64,000 bases of DNA, from the NCBI RefSeq assembly GCF_030817015.1, contig NZ_JAUSYS010000001.1, positions 3,100,001 through 3,164,000 on the forward strand, read 5' to 3'. The translations under genes and the position numbers were made by a program. The notes below the pieces were generated by a model that saw only the letters and a program-made list of their open reading frames with translations, had not been told where the DNA came from and did not search any database. The DNA comes from Arthrobacter sp. V1I7. Its GTDB lineage: Bacteria > Actinomycetota > Actinomycetes > Actinomycetales > Micrococcaceae. Shown one piece after another: positions 39,288 to 49,010 of this stretch. How positions within the stretch are numbered: the stretch's first letter is position 1; each line of letters opens with the position of its first letter.

Positions 39288-41831
39288 ATGGCACTACTCC
39301 TCTACCGCCTCGGCAAGTTCTCCTACCGGCACCGATGGTTGGTGATTTCACTGTGGCTGGCCGTGATGGTGGCCATCGGTGGTGCCGCCGCCGCCTTCCA
39401 CGGCACCCTGTCCAACAACTTCCAGATTCCGGGCACGGAAACCCAGCAGATGGCGGACAAGCTCAAGAAAGAGCTCCCTGCTTCCTCGGGTGGCTCTGCG
39501 GGAATCGTCTTCGAAGCCAATGGCACCGAGTTCAGCCAGGCCGGCAAGGATGCGGTGTCCGCCGCGCTGACCAAGCTGACGACCCTTCCGGACGTCCAGG
39601 GGACGTTGGAACCGTTCGCCACCCAGGCGCAGCTGGACGGCGCCGCCGCTGAACTTATTACCGCCCAGCAACAGTCAGCCGCAGGCCAGGCCCAGCTGGC
39701 CCAGGCCGCGGGAGAACTCGCCGGCGGCAGGAGCCAACTTGAGGCCGCCGAGCAGCAGATGGCCGCCGCCGGACTCCCCGCCGCCGCCATCGAGGCACGG
39801 CTCGGCCAGCAGAAGGCCGCCCTCGCCGCCGGGCAGGAGAAGCTCGACGCCGCCACCAGGGAGCTTGCGGCCGGCAACAAGAAACTCGCCCTCGGTCAAC
39901 GCCAGTTGGACGCCTCCCGAGGGATGCGCTTCGTCTCGGAGGACGGCAACGCCGCGATTGCCCAGGTCCAGTTCAAGACCTCCATCAATGGCCTGGAGCC
40001 CCAGGTCCGCCAGGAAGTCCAGGACATCGTCAAGGAAGTCTCCTCCGCCGGCGTCACGGCCCTGCCGAGCAAGGAAATCACCGAAGACGTCTCCGAGCTG
40101 TTCGGGATCTCGGAGATCCTCGGAATTGCCATCGCCGCCCTGGTCCTGATCATCATGCTGGGCACCTTGATCGCCGCCGGACTTCCTCTGCTCATGGCCG
40201 TCGTGGGCGTGGCAGTGGGCGTGGGCGGCACGTTCGCCCTCAGCGGCGCCCTGGACATGAGCTCCATCTCCCCGATGCTGGCCTTGATGCTCGGCCTCGC
40301 CGTGGGCATTGACTATTCCCTGTTCATCGTCAGCCGCCACCGCGGCCAACTGCTGTCAGGCATGGATCCGGAGGAATCCGTGGCCCTCGCCACCGGCACG
40401 TCGGGAAACGCGGTGCTCTTCGCCGGCCTCACCGTCATCATTGCCCTCGCAGCGCTCGTCATTCCGGGGTTGCCCTTCCTGGCCGTGATGGGGCTGTCCG
40501 CCGCCGGCACCGTGGGCGTCGCCGTCGTCGTCGCCCTGACTCTGACCCCGGCCGTCCTCTCCCTGCTGGGCCGGAAGCTGATCTCCAAGCGGGCCTGGGC
40601 CAAGGCGGAGGAGCACAACACCGAGCCGGGCCACGAGATGGAAGACCGCGCCAGGGACGAACACCGCGGCAGCCACGGCTGGGGCGGCCTCGTCACCAAG
40701 CACCCGGTGATGGCTCTGCTGGCCGGCGTCCTGCTGCTCGGCATCGTGGCGCTGCCAGCCGGCCAGTTGAGGCTCGCCCTGCCCGACGGCGGGTCAGAAC
40801 CCGTCGATTCGCTGGCCTTCAAGGCCTACGACGTCACGGGACGCAGCTTTGGAGCAGGCATGACAGGACCTATCGTGGTCGTCGGTGACCTCCCGGCCGG
40901 TCTCAGCGAAACCGAGGCGCAGGCCAGGCAACTCGACGTCGCGGACATCCTGCGCAGCACCGAGAACGTCACCGCCGCCGTCCCCGTGGCACTGAGCGAC
41001 GACCGCCGCACCGCAGTATTCCAGGTCATCCCGAACGAGGGACCGGCCAGCGCCAGTACGGTCCGGGTGGTCTCCGAACTGCGCGCCGAAAAGGGCGCGA
41101 TCAAGGACTCCACCGGGGTAAGCATCGGCCTCACCGGACAGACCGCCGGAAACGTCGACGTTTCCACCAAGCTCGGCGATGCCCTGCCGCCGTACCTGGC
41201 GATCGTGGTGGGCCTGTCCCTGATTCTGCTGCTGCTGGTGTTCCGTTCCATCGTGGTGCCGCTCCTGGCCACCGGCGGCTTCCTGCTCTCGCTGGCTGCC
41301 GCCTTCGGCGCCGTCGTCGCGGTCTACCAGTGGGGTTGGCTCGGGGCCATCTTCGGCGTCGAGAATCCGGGCGCCGTGCTGAGCTTCCTGCCGATCATCC
41401 TGATCGGTGTGCTGTTCGGCCTGGCCATGGACTACCAGGTGTTCATAACATCCGGCATGCGCGAGTCCTACATGCACGGCGAATCGGCCAAGCACGCGGT
41501 CCGGTCCGGCTTCAGCCAGGCCGCCGCGGTGGTCACGGCGGCAGCGATCATCATGGTCAGCGTGTTCGCGGGCTTCATCTTCTCGCACCTGAACATGGTC
41601 CGGCCGCTGGGCTTCGCCATGGCCTTCGGTGTGCTGATCGACGCCTTCGTGGTCCGCATGACGATCGTCCCCGCCGTGATGTACCTGCTCGGCGCGAAGG
41701 CCTGGTGGCTGCCCCGCTGGCTGGACCGAATCCTGCCTGACGTGGACGTTGAAGGCGCGAAGCTGCGGAAGCCGGACACCATTCAGGCTGCCGGTGCCGC
41801 GGAGGAACCCGCGGAGGCCACCGCCCACTGA
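39288..41831 (+). CDS. MMPL-family RND transporter
   Basis: An 847-residue exporter with twelve transmembrane segments in two MMPL halves. The family motifs are GLAVGIDYSLFIVSRHR (first half, proton-relay Asp-Tyr) and LAMDYQVFITSGMRE (second half). The first large extracellular loop contains a coiled-coil-like insert (about residues 120-235, rich in Ala/Gln). MMPL proteins export lipids or drugs using the proton gradient. Start ATG 39288, 1 nt after the tetR stop; the longer frame from 39222 overlaps tetR. Confidence 0.93.
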   Translation: MALLLYRLGKFSYRHRWLVISLWLAVMVAIGGAAAAFHGTLSNNFQIPGTETQQMADKLKKELPASSGGSAGIVFEANGTEFSQAGKDAVSAALTKLTTLPDVQGTLEPFATQAQLDGAAAELITAQQQSAAGQAQLAQAAGELAGGRSQLEAAEQQMAAAGLPAAAIEARLGQQKAALAAGQEKLDAATRELAAGNKKLALGQRQLDASRGMRFVSEDGNAAIAQVQFKTSINGLEPQVRQEVQDIVKEVSSAGVTALPSKEITEDVSELFGISEILGIAIAALVLIIMLGTLIAAGLPLLMAVVGVAVGVGGTFALSGALDMSSISPMLALMLGLAVGIDYSLFIVSRHRGQLLSGMDPEESVALATGTSGNAVLFAGLTVIIALAALVIPGLPFLAVMGLSAAGTVGVAVVVALTLTPAVLSLLGRKLISKRAWAKAEEHNTEPGHEMEDRARDEHRGSHGWGGLVTKHPVMALLAGVLLLGIVALPAGQLRLALPDGGSEPVDSLAFKAYDVTGRSFGAGMTGPIVVVGDLPAGLSETEAQARQLDVADILRSTENVTAAVPVALSDDRRTAVFQVIPNEGPASASTVRVVSELRAEKGAIKDSTGVSIGLTGQTAGNVDVSTKLGDALPPYLAIVVGLSLILLLLVFRSIVVPLLATGGFLLSLAAAFGAVVAVYQWGWLGAIFGVENPGAVLSFLPIILIGVLFGLAMDYQVFITSGMRESYMHGESAKHAVRSGFSQAAAVVTAAAIIMVSVFAGFIFSHLNMVRPLGFAMAFGVLIDAFVVRMTIVPAVMYLLGAKAWWLPRWLDRILPDVDVEGAKLRKPDTIQAAGAAEEPAEATAH

Positions 41832-41858
41832 CCTTCGCCACCGCCCACGAGGTGTCAA

Positions 41859-41891
41859 GCCGCCCGCCGATCACGTTGATCGGCGGGCGGC
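41859..41891 (+). terminator. Terminator after MMPL gene
   Basis: 15-bp arms (GCCGCCCGCCGATCA and its complement) around CGT, followed by CTTGTTGTG. Confidence 0.8.
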
Positions 41892-41962
41892 CTTGTTGTG
41901 TGCAGGGTGGAGTCGCCTCGCGGGGCCGCCGGGCAATCAGGCTGGAGCGATCCGGCCGGATG

Positions 41963-42080
41963 GATCAGGCCGGGCGGATCAGGCGGCGTCGATCAGGCCG
42001 GGTGGAGCAGGCGGCGGCATCAGGCGGGGTGGATCAGGCGGCCGCTACCGGGCGGGGTGGATCAGGCGGCCGCTACCGGG
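41963..42080. repeat. 14-bp-period minisatellite overlapping HNH gene end
   Basis: The anchor GATCAGGC (or a one-base variant) starts at 41963, 41977, 41991, 42005, 42018, 42032 and 42060, i.e. almost exactly every 14 bp. The last two units carry an identical 28-bp block. The HNH stop codon (42062-42064) is supplied by the TCA of one unit. Confidence 0.7.
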
Positions 42081-43600
42081 CGGCCCGCGCCGGCTAGCTT
42101 GAGCGTCTTGGCATTGTGTCGCAGTTCCCGTCTGAAATGTCTGTCAGTTGAAGCTGGCGGCACGGCGAGGGTACTTCCAGCCTCTGTGCGCCGTAGCGGA
42201 ACGCCGGGCAGCGGTGGTGCGGTGGAGTGGTAGCTGTGGCCGGTGGGGGTGGTGAGTTCAAGGTTGTGCCTGTGTTCCTTCGTGTCCGCGGGTCCGGGCC
42301 CGGGGCGTGGCCGGCTGGTCCAGCCGGGAGTTTCCTTGGTGTAGTTGCAGGCTTCGCAGCACCCGGCGCCGTTGGTCGAGTTGGTCGGTCCGCCGTGCTG
42401 CCATGGAATGATGTGGTCCAGATGGCGGATCGGGGCGTCGCAGTAGGGGGTGCGGCAGGTGTCGTCGCGGGCCTGGAGGAAGCGTCGGAGCCCGGCGGGG
42501 AAGAGCCGGGCCCGGGAGTCCATCGCGACCAGGTCCCCGGCGCCGGGAGCGGTATAGAGCCGCCGCAGCCAGGTCTGCAGCTGGCGGTTGCCGTCGTCGC
42601 CATTACCGGCGGCGCCGCGGGTTTCCGCACCGCCCGGGCCCGCTCCGGTGCCCGGCGCTGAGCCGGCGTTTTTGATCAGTTCGCGGGCCCAGCCGGCGGG
42701 GACGATGCCGTAGCCGGGGAGCCGGGCGGGTTCGCTGTCGCCCTGGAACAGGGTCCGGTCAGTCAGAACGAGCTGGATCTCGATGCCGGTGATACCGCCG
42801 GGGGTGCCGGTGAGGCGTTCGACGAGCCCGTCGGCCATCAGCTGCCCGCGGCCCCGGGGGTCCCCGCCGGTGCGGAGCGACTCGGCCTGCCTGGACAGGG
42901 CGGCGTAGGCGGCGACGCCGGCGGAGACCGGGAGCAGCGCGGTCAGGTACGTCATGGTGTCCGGGGCGGGGCGGAGGCTGACGTGCCGGTCACCGGCGGC
43001 GTGGCTGGCCCGCTCCGTGACCGAGCGGGGGTCCTTCCGGTAGGCGCAGGCCCGGGCCGCGGCAACCATGGCCCGGTCGCCCGCGCCGGTGAAGGATCCG
43101 GTGTCGGCGGCGAGTTCCTCGTCGACGGCGCAGCGGTCCGCGGCGGACAGGCACGCGGTTTCCCTGGCCAGGAGGGTGGCGCGCCATTCGTTGAGCTGCC
43201 CGCTCTCCAGCGCCGCGAGGGTGTGCGGCATTTCGGTCACGAGGGCTTTGGCCAGGCCCAGGAGCCGGCCGCCGCGGGCCGGGGACTCGCGCCGGGCGAG
43301 GGCGATCTGCGCCGCGACCCCGGCCCCGAGCTCGGCCGCGGGCATGCCGGCCGCGCGCTGGGCGCGGCGTTGGACGGCATCGAAGGCGACCGCGATCCGG
43401 GCCTGCAGCGCGGCCGCCGCGGACTTCAGATCCTCGAGCTCCCGGAGTTGGTCAATCAGCCCGGGCCCGGGCCCGCCGCTGCCGCGGCCGCCGCCGAGGT
43501 GGCAGGGGCGGACGGTGGCGAGCAGGCGGGCGACATCCGGAACCGTCGCGCCGCGTCCAGCGCCGCCCCGAACCACTTCTGGCTCCCGATTGCCGTCCAT
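42062..43600 (-). CDS. DUF222/HNH endonuclease domain protein
   Basis: A 512-residue protein of the large actinobacterial DUF222-HNH (13E12-like) family. DUF222 covers about residues 45-330; the HNH site is at about 395-435: [19 protein letters not shown], then [14 protein letters not shown]. The His-Asp-His core and the zinc cysteines are intact, so nuclease activity is possible. Such genes occur in many near-copies per genome and look mobile, but no element ends are visible. Start ATG 43600; the extra MSWF extension is not required. The 3' end lies in a tandem repeat. Confidence 0.85.
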   Translation of the reverse strand: MDGNREPEVVRGGAGRGATVPDVARLLATVRPCHLGGGRGSGGPGPGLIDQLRELEDLKSAAAALQARIAVAFDAVQRRAQRAAGMPAAELGAGVAAQIALARRESPARGGRLLGLAKALVTEMPHTLAALESGQLNEWRATLLARETACLSAADRCAVDEELAADTGSFTGAGDRAMVAAARACAYRKDPRSVTERASHAAGDRHVSLRPAPDTMTYLTALLPVSAGVAAYAALSRQAESLRTGGDPRGRGQLMADGLVERLTGTPGGITGIEIQLVLTDRTLFQGDSEPARLPGYGIVPAGWARELIKNAGSAPGTGAGPGGAETRGAAGNGDDGNRQLQTWLRRLYTAPGAGDLVAMDSRARLFPAGLRRFLQARDDTCRTPYCDAPIRHLDHIIPWQHGGPTNSTNGAGCCEACNYTKETPGWTSRPRPGPGPADTKEHRHNLELTTPTGHSYHSTAPPLPGVPLRRTEAGSTLAVPPASTDRHFRRELRHNAKTLKLAGAGRPVAAA

Positions 43601-43646
43601 GAACCAACTCAATCAGAGACCTCCGACAATAAAGGCCCGGGGGAAT

Positions 43647-43652
43647 TAGGCT
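43647..43652 (+). promoter_or_regulatory. -10 box for leaderless maf transcript
   Basis: TAGGCT, 6 nt before the GTG at 43659; no ribosome-binding site. Confidence 0.55.
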
Positions 43653-43658
43653 GGAGCG

Positions 43659-44384
43659 GTGACCCGCCTCATTCTTGCCTCCCAGTCCCCCGCCCGCACC
43701 AAGCTGCTCAGCTACGCCGGCATCCGGCACGAAGTCCTCGTCTCCGATGTGGACGAGGACGCCGTCCAGGCCCGCTATGGCGTGACCGATCCGCACGACA
43801 CCGCCCTCCTGCTCGCCCGGGCCAAGGCCGAGGCCGTGGCATCGCTGCCGGAGGCGGAAGGCGCCCTGGTACTCGGCTGCGATTCGGTTTTCGAGTTCGA
43901 CGGCGAGGCCCACGGCAAGCCGTACACGGCCGAGGTCGCCCGGGAACGGATGCTCCGGATGAGCGGCAGCATGGGTGTACTGCACACGGGCCATTGGCTG
44001 GTGGACTGCCGGGACACCGACGGCCCAGCCGACGGCCGCGACGATGAACGCCTAGAAGGCGCCGACAGCTCCGAGAACAGCTCAGAGCGCCCCGGCACCG
44101 GCGCGACCCTGGGCCATGTCACGTCCGCCGAGGTGCACTTCATGGAGATGAGCGCCGAGGAAATCGATGCTTACATCGCCACCGGGGAGCCGCTGCAGTG
44201 CGCCGGATCCTTCACGATCGACGGCTACGGCGGGGCCTTCATCCGCAAGGTGGACGGCGACCCGCACACCGTCGTCGGGCTTTCTATTTCAACCCTCCGC
44301 GGCCTGTTGGGCCAGGCGAAGGTGGGCATCACCGAACTCTGGACCGGAGGGGCGGTGGACCCGGCCGAGGTACGGGCTGAGTGA
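43659..44384 (+). CDS. maf: Maf-family nucleotide pyrophosphatase
   Basis: A 241-residue Maf/YhdE-type nucleoside-triphosphate pyrophosphatase that hydrolyses non-canonical or excess NTPs. Motifs: LILASQSPARTKLLSYAGI, ALVLGCDSVFEFDG (catalytic Asp), GKPYTAEVARERMLRMSG and QCAGSFTIDGYGGAFI. An acidic, charged insert of about 35 residues (about 110-145, DGRDDERLEGADSSENSSER) is absent from most Maf proteins. In mycobacteria maf also lies between accDE and the biotin carboxylase gene. Confidence 0.92.
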   Translation: MTRLILASQSPARTKLLSYAGIRHEVLVSDVDEDAVQARYGVTDPHDTALLLARAKAEAVASLPEAEGALVLGCDSVFEFDGEAHGKPYTAEVARERMLRMSGSMGVLHTGHWLVDCRDTDGPADGRDDERLEGADSSENSSERPGTGATLGHVTSAEVHFMEMSAEEIDAYIATGEPLQCAGSFTIDGYGGAFIRKVDGDPHTVVGLSISTLRGLLGQAKVGITELWTGGAVDPAEVRAE

Positions 44385-44399
44385 GCCATTTCGCAGTCC

Positions 44400-44420
44400 C
44401 TTTGTAGCAACCCTACAAAG
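44400..44420. promoter_or_regulatory. Inverted repeat before accA, shared with accD
   Basis: CTTTGTAG-CAACC-CTACAAAG has 8-bp perfect arms; its core TGTAG-N5-CTACA (44403-44417) matches the element before accD. It lies 15 bp after the maf stop and about 60 bp before the accA -10 box. It lacks a T-tract and so is more likely an operator than a terminator. Confidence 0.5.
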
Positions 44421-44479
44421 GAGGGGCCGTTTGCGGGCGGATTCCGCAAGTAATATCGGCGGACCCCACAAAACCGCGC

Positions 44480-44485
44480 TAGGCT
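44480..44485 (+). promoter_or_regulatory. Candidate accA -10 box
   Basis: TAGGCT 24 nt before the TTG start; unlike the leaderless genes, accA then has its own AAGGAG ribosome site. Confidence 0.45.
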
Positions 44486-44509
44486 CCCTGAAGGAAAGAA
44501 GGAGACGCC

Positions 44510-46369
<1,860 letters not shown>

Positions 46370-46403
46370 CGGAGGAGTTGACGGGAACGGCAGACTTAGT
46401 TCC

Positions 46404-47135
46404 GTGAAGCCATTCCTCCTCCTCGCCTCCCGCGCCGAAGACGCCGCAGCCGAAGACGAATACAGGGCCTACCTCCGCTATACCGGCCTGGACGCGGCGC
46501 AGCTGCACCGGATCCGGATGGAGGCCGTCCCGCTGCCGGACCTGGAACTCTCGGAGTACTCGGGCGTGATCGTCGGCGGCAGCCCGTTCACCTCCAGTGA
46601 TCCCGCGGAGCAGAAATCGGTCACCCAGCACCGGGTGGAGCGGGAGCTGGCCGCGCTGTTGGACCGGATCGTGGCCGAGGACTTCCCGTTTCTGGGCGCC
46701 TGCTACGGGGTCGGGACGCTGGGCCGGCATCAGGGTGCCGTGATCGACCGGACCTACGGTGAGGGACTGGGCGGCGTCATCATCAGCCTGACCCAGGAGG
46801 GGTTGAACGATCCGCTGCTCAAGGGCCTGCCGGAGGAGTTCACGGCGTTCACCGGCCACAAGGAGGCATGCACCGTCCTGCCGCCGGACGCGGTACTGCT
46901 GGCGAGCTCCGCCGCCTGCCCGGTGCACATGTTCCGGATCAAGACCAACCTCTACGCGACGCAGTTCCACCCGGAGCTCGACGCCGAAGGGCTGGTCACC
47001 AGGATCGACATCTACCGCCATGCCGGGTACTTCCCGCCGGAATCGGCCGAAATGCTGATGGAGGACGCCCGGCAGTTCGTCGCCACGGAACCGATGAAGA
47101 TCCTCCGGAACTTCGTGGAGCGGTACGCCACCTGA
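46404..47135 (+). CDS. Class I glutamine amidotransferase-like protein
   Basis: A 243-residue GATase1 domain protein. Nucleophile Cys in FPFLGACYGVGTLG (residue about 99) and His/Glu in YATQFHPELDAEG complete the triad. No synthetase domain is attached, so it may be a free-standing glutaminase or a gamma-glutamyl hydrolase-like enzyme of the GuaA-N family; the partner is unknown. GTG start at 46404 with CAGACT (TAGACT-like -10) 7 nt upstream. It follows accA by 34 nt. Confidence 0.82.
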   Translation: MKPFLLLASRAEDAAAEDEYRAYLRYTGLDAAQLHRIRMEAVPLPDLELSEYSGVIVGGSPFTSSDPAEQKSVTQHRVERELAALLDRIVAEDFPFLGACYGVGTLGRHQGAVIDRTYGEGLGGVIISLTQEGLNDPLLKGLPEEFTAFTGHKEACTVLPPDAVLLASSAACPVHMFRIKTNLYATQFHPELDAEGLVTRIDIYRHAGYFPPESAEMLMEDARQFVATEPMKILRNFVERYAT

Positions 47136-47198
47136 CGGTTCCGGGCTGAGCCCGGCCTGAAACCCGGCGCCGAAGAGCCCGGACGGGAGCAAGGCGCA

Positions 47199-47233
47199 AA
47201 GAAGCCCGGTGTGTTCAGCACACCGGGCTTCTT
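47199..47233 (+). terminator. Terminator after glutamine amidotransferase
   Basis: 15-bp perfect arms (AAGAAGCCCGGTGTG) around TTCAG, followed by CTCTC. It may act in both directions, also ending the minus-strand transporter. Confidence 0.8.
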
Positions 47234-47238
47234 CTCTC

Positions 47239-47299
47239 AGGAACCAGTTCCAGTAACCAGTTTCAGGAACCAGTTTCAGTAATGAGTCTCAGTAACGAG
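47239..47299. repeat. 13-bp tandem repeat
   Basis: Four 13-bp units and a partial fifth: AGGAACCAGTTCC (47239), AGTAACCAGTTTC (47252), AGGAACCAGTTTC (47265), then AGTAATGAGTCTC (47278) and AGTAACGAG (47291). It fills the gap between the terminator and the MHS stop codon. Confidence 0.7.
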
Positions 47300-47308
47300 G
47301 GGCGAGCG

Positions 47309-48723
47309 TCAGGCTACGTTGTTTTCGTAGTCCAGGTCGCGGGTTTCCTTGCTCAGGAACAGGGCGATCAGCGTCAGGACCGACATGGCGGTGAGGTAGA
47401 CGCCCACCAGCACGGGGCTGCCCTTCGCCATTTCCCAGAGCCAGACGGCGATGAACGGGGCCACGGCCGCGCCCAGGATGCTGGAGACGTTGTAGCTGAC
47501 GGCCGAGCCGGTGTACCGGACATTGGTCGGGAACAGCTCCGGCAGCAGTGCACCCATGGGACCGAAGGTCAGGCCCATGAGGGAGAAGCCGATGATGAGC
47601 AGGGCCATGGTGCCCACAAAGCCGCCGCTGAAGAGCGGGACGAACAGCAGGCCGAAGCCGAAGATGCCGGCGGTGACTGCCATCAGCATCTTGCGGCGGC
47701 CGTACTTCTCGGCCAGCGGGCCGGAGACCAGGGTGAAGATTCCGAAGAACACGACGCCGGCGATCAGCATCCAGAGGAAGTCGTTGCGGGAGAAGCCCAG
47801 GCCGGGGACGAAGGCGGCTGCGGCGGCCTCGGTCATCGGCTTGCCGGCCTTCTCCGCGGCGGCCTTGGCGGCGTCCAGGCTGGAGGCGCGGGTGCCGTAG
47901 GTCAGCGTGAACGTGGTCATCAGGTAGAAGAGCACATAGGTGGCGAGCATGATGAACGTGCCCAGGATCAGCGGACGCCAGCTGGTCTTGAAGACGCGGG
48001 CGAGCGGCAGCTTGGCGACCTCGTTGGATTCGAGCACCTTGGTGAAGGCCGGGGTTTCGATCAGCTTGAGCCGGACGTAGAGGCCGATGATGACCATGAC
48101 CGCGCTGAGCAGGAACGGCACCCGCCAGCCCCAGGCCATGAAGTCCTCCGCCGACAGCGCGTAGCTGAAGACCAGGAAGATGACGTTGGCGATGATGAAG
48201 CCGATCGGGGCGCCCAGCTGCGGGAAGGTGCCGTAGATGGCCCGCTTGTTCGCCGGGGCGTTTTCGGTGGCCAGCAGGGCCGCACCGCTCCATTCGCCGC
48301 CGAGGGCCAGGCCCTGGGCGAAGCGCATGACCACCAGCAGCGCCGGGGCCCAGAATTCCCAGCCCGGGACGAGGGCGGTGGGCAGGCAGCCGATGAGGAA
48401 GGTGGCAATACCCATGGTCAGCAGCGATGCCACCAGGGTGCCCTTGCGGCCGAACTTGTCACCGAAGTGGCCGAAAACGATGGAGAGCCAAGCGGGCGCG
48501 CGATGAAAGCGACGCCGAAGACCGCGAAGGAGCTCAGCAGCTGGGTGGTTTCGTTCTGGCCGGGGAAGAAGAGCCGGGGGAAAACCAGTACGGCGGCCGT
48601 GGCGTAGACGTAGAAGTCGTAGAACTCAACGGTGGTACCGATCAGGCTGGCGACGATGACGCGGCCGCGCGAGTTCACCTGTTTGGCGGACCCATGCCCC
48701 GTGGAGGTTGCAGTGGATGACAT
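47309..48723 (-). pseudogene. MHS-family transporter with a frameshift
   Basis: Two frames together make one MHS transporter. The 5' part (ATG 48723) reads VASLIGTTVEFYDFYVYATA ... GVAFIARPLG, then runs into a wrong frame and stops. The remainder, to 47309, continues IVFGHFGDKFGRKGTLV in another frame with all later segments intact. The break is at about 48484-48489 (plus strand GGAGAGCCAAG); removing one TC of the minus-strand TCTC restores LGSIVFGHFGD and a 470-residue protein of normal length. No other damage is seen, so a recent mutation or a sequence error are both possible. Substrate unknown. Confidence 0.8.
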
Positions 48724-48785
48724 GTAGTGGCGCTTTCATGAGGACCGGACCGTTCTTGCTCAGCGTCCGGATGAGGAGAGGATAC

Positions 48786-48837
48786 GTAGGCCTACATATT
48801 AGTTCCCGTGGTCCAATCAATGGACAAATGTCCCACT
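48786..48837. promoter_or_regulatory. Palindromes upstream of the frameshifted transporter
   Basis: GTAGGCCTAC (48786-48795) is a perfect palindrome. About 30 bp further is TGGACAAATGTCCCA (GGACA-N2-TGTCC), with another TTGGACAA nearby at 48840. They look like operator half-sites for a regulator of the MHS gene; an IclR- or GntR-type protein is a guess. Confidence 0.35.
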
Positions 48838-48927
48838 ATTTGGACAACCGGGATCGTCTCACGTGATGGCCCTCACACGATACCGTTCACGTTCCTCACG
48901 CCGTACTGGACGCGCCGATAGGCAAAC

Positions 48928-48943
48928 GTCACAGCATGTTAAC
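48928..48943 (+). promoter_or_regulatory. GlnR-box-like site before narK
   Basis: GTCAC-AGCATG-TTAAC keeps the AC-N9-AC core of actinobacterial GlnR boxes, 67 nt before the narK start. GlnR activates nitrate assimilation in relatives, which supports but does not prove the assignment. Confidence 0.4.
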
Positions 48944-49010
48944 AAACGGCGACGGTCCCGGAAACGCGGCTTCCCTACCTTGGAAGGACAACACCCCCAA
49001 GGAGGTCTCC

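Noticed and set aside
47289..48293. 334-codon minus frame in the MHS region
   Set aside because: Arg/Pro/His-rich frame overlapping the real transporter frame; not a third segment of it.
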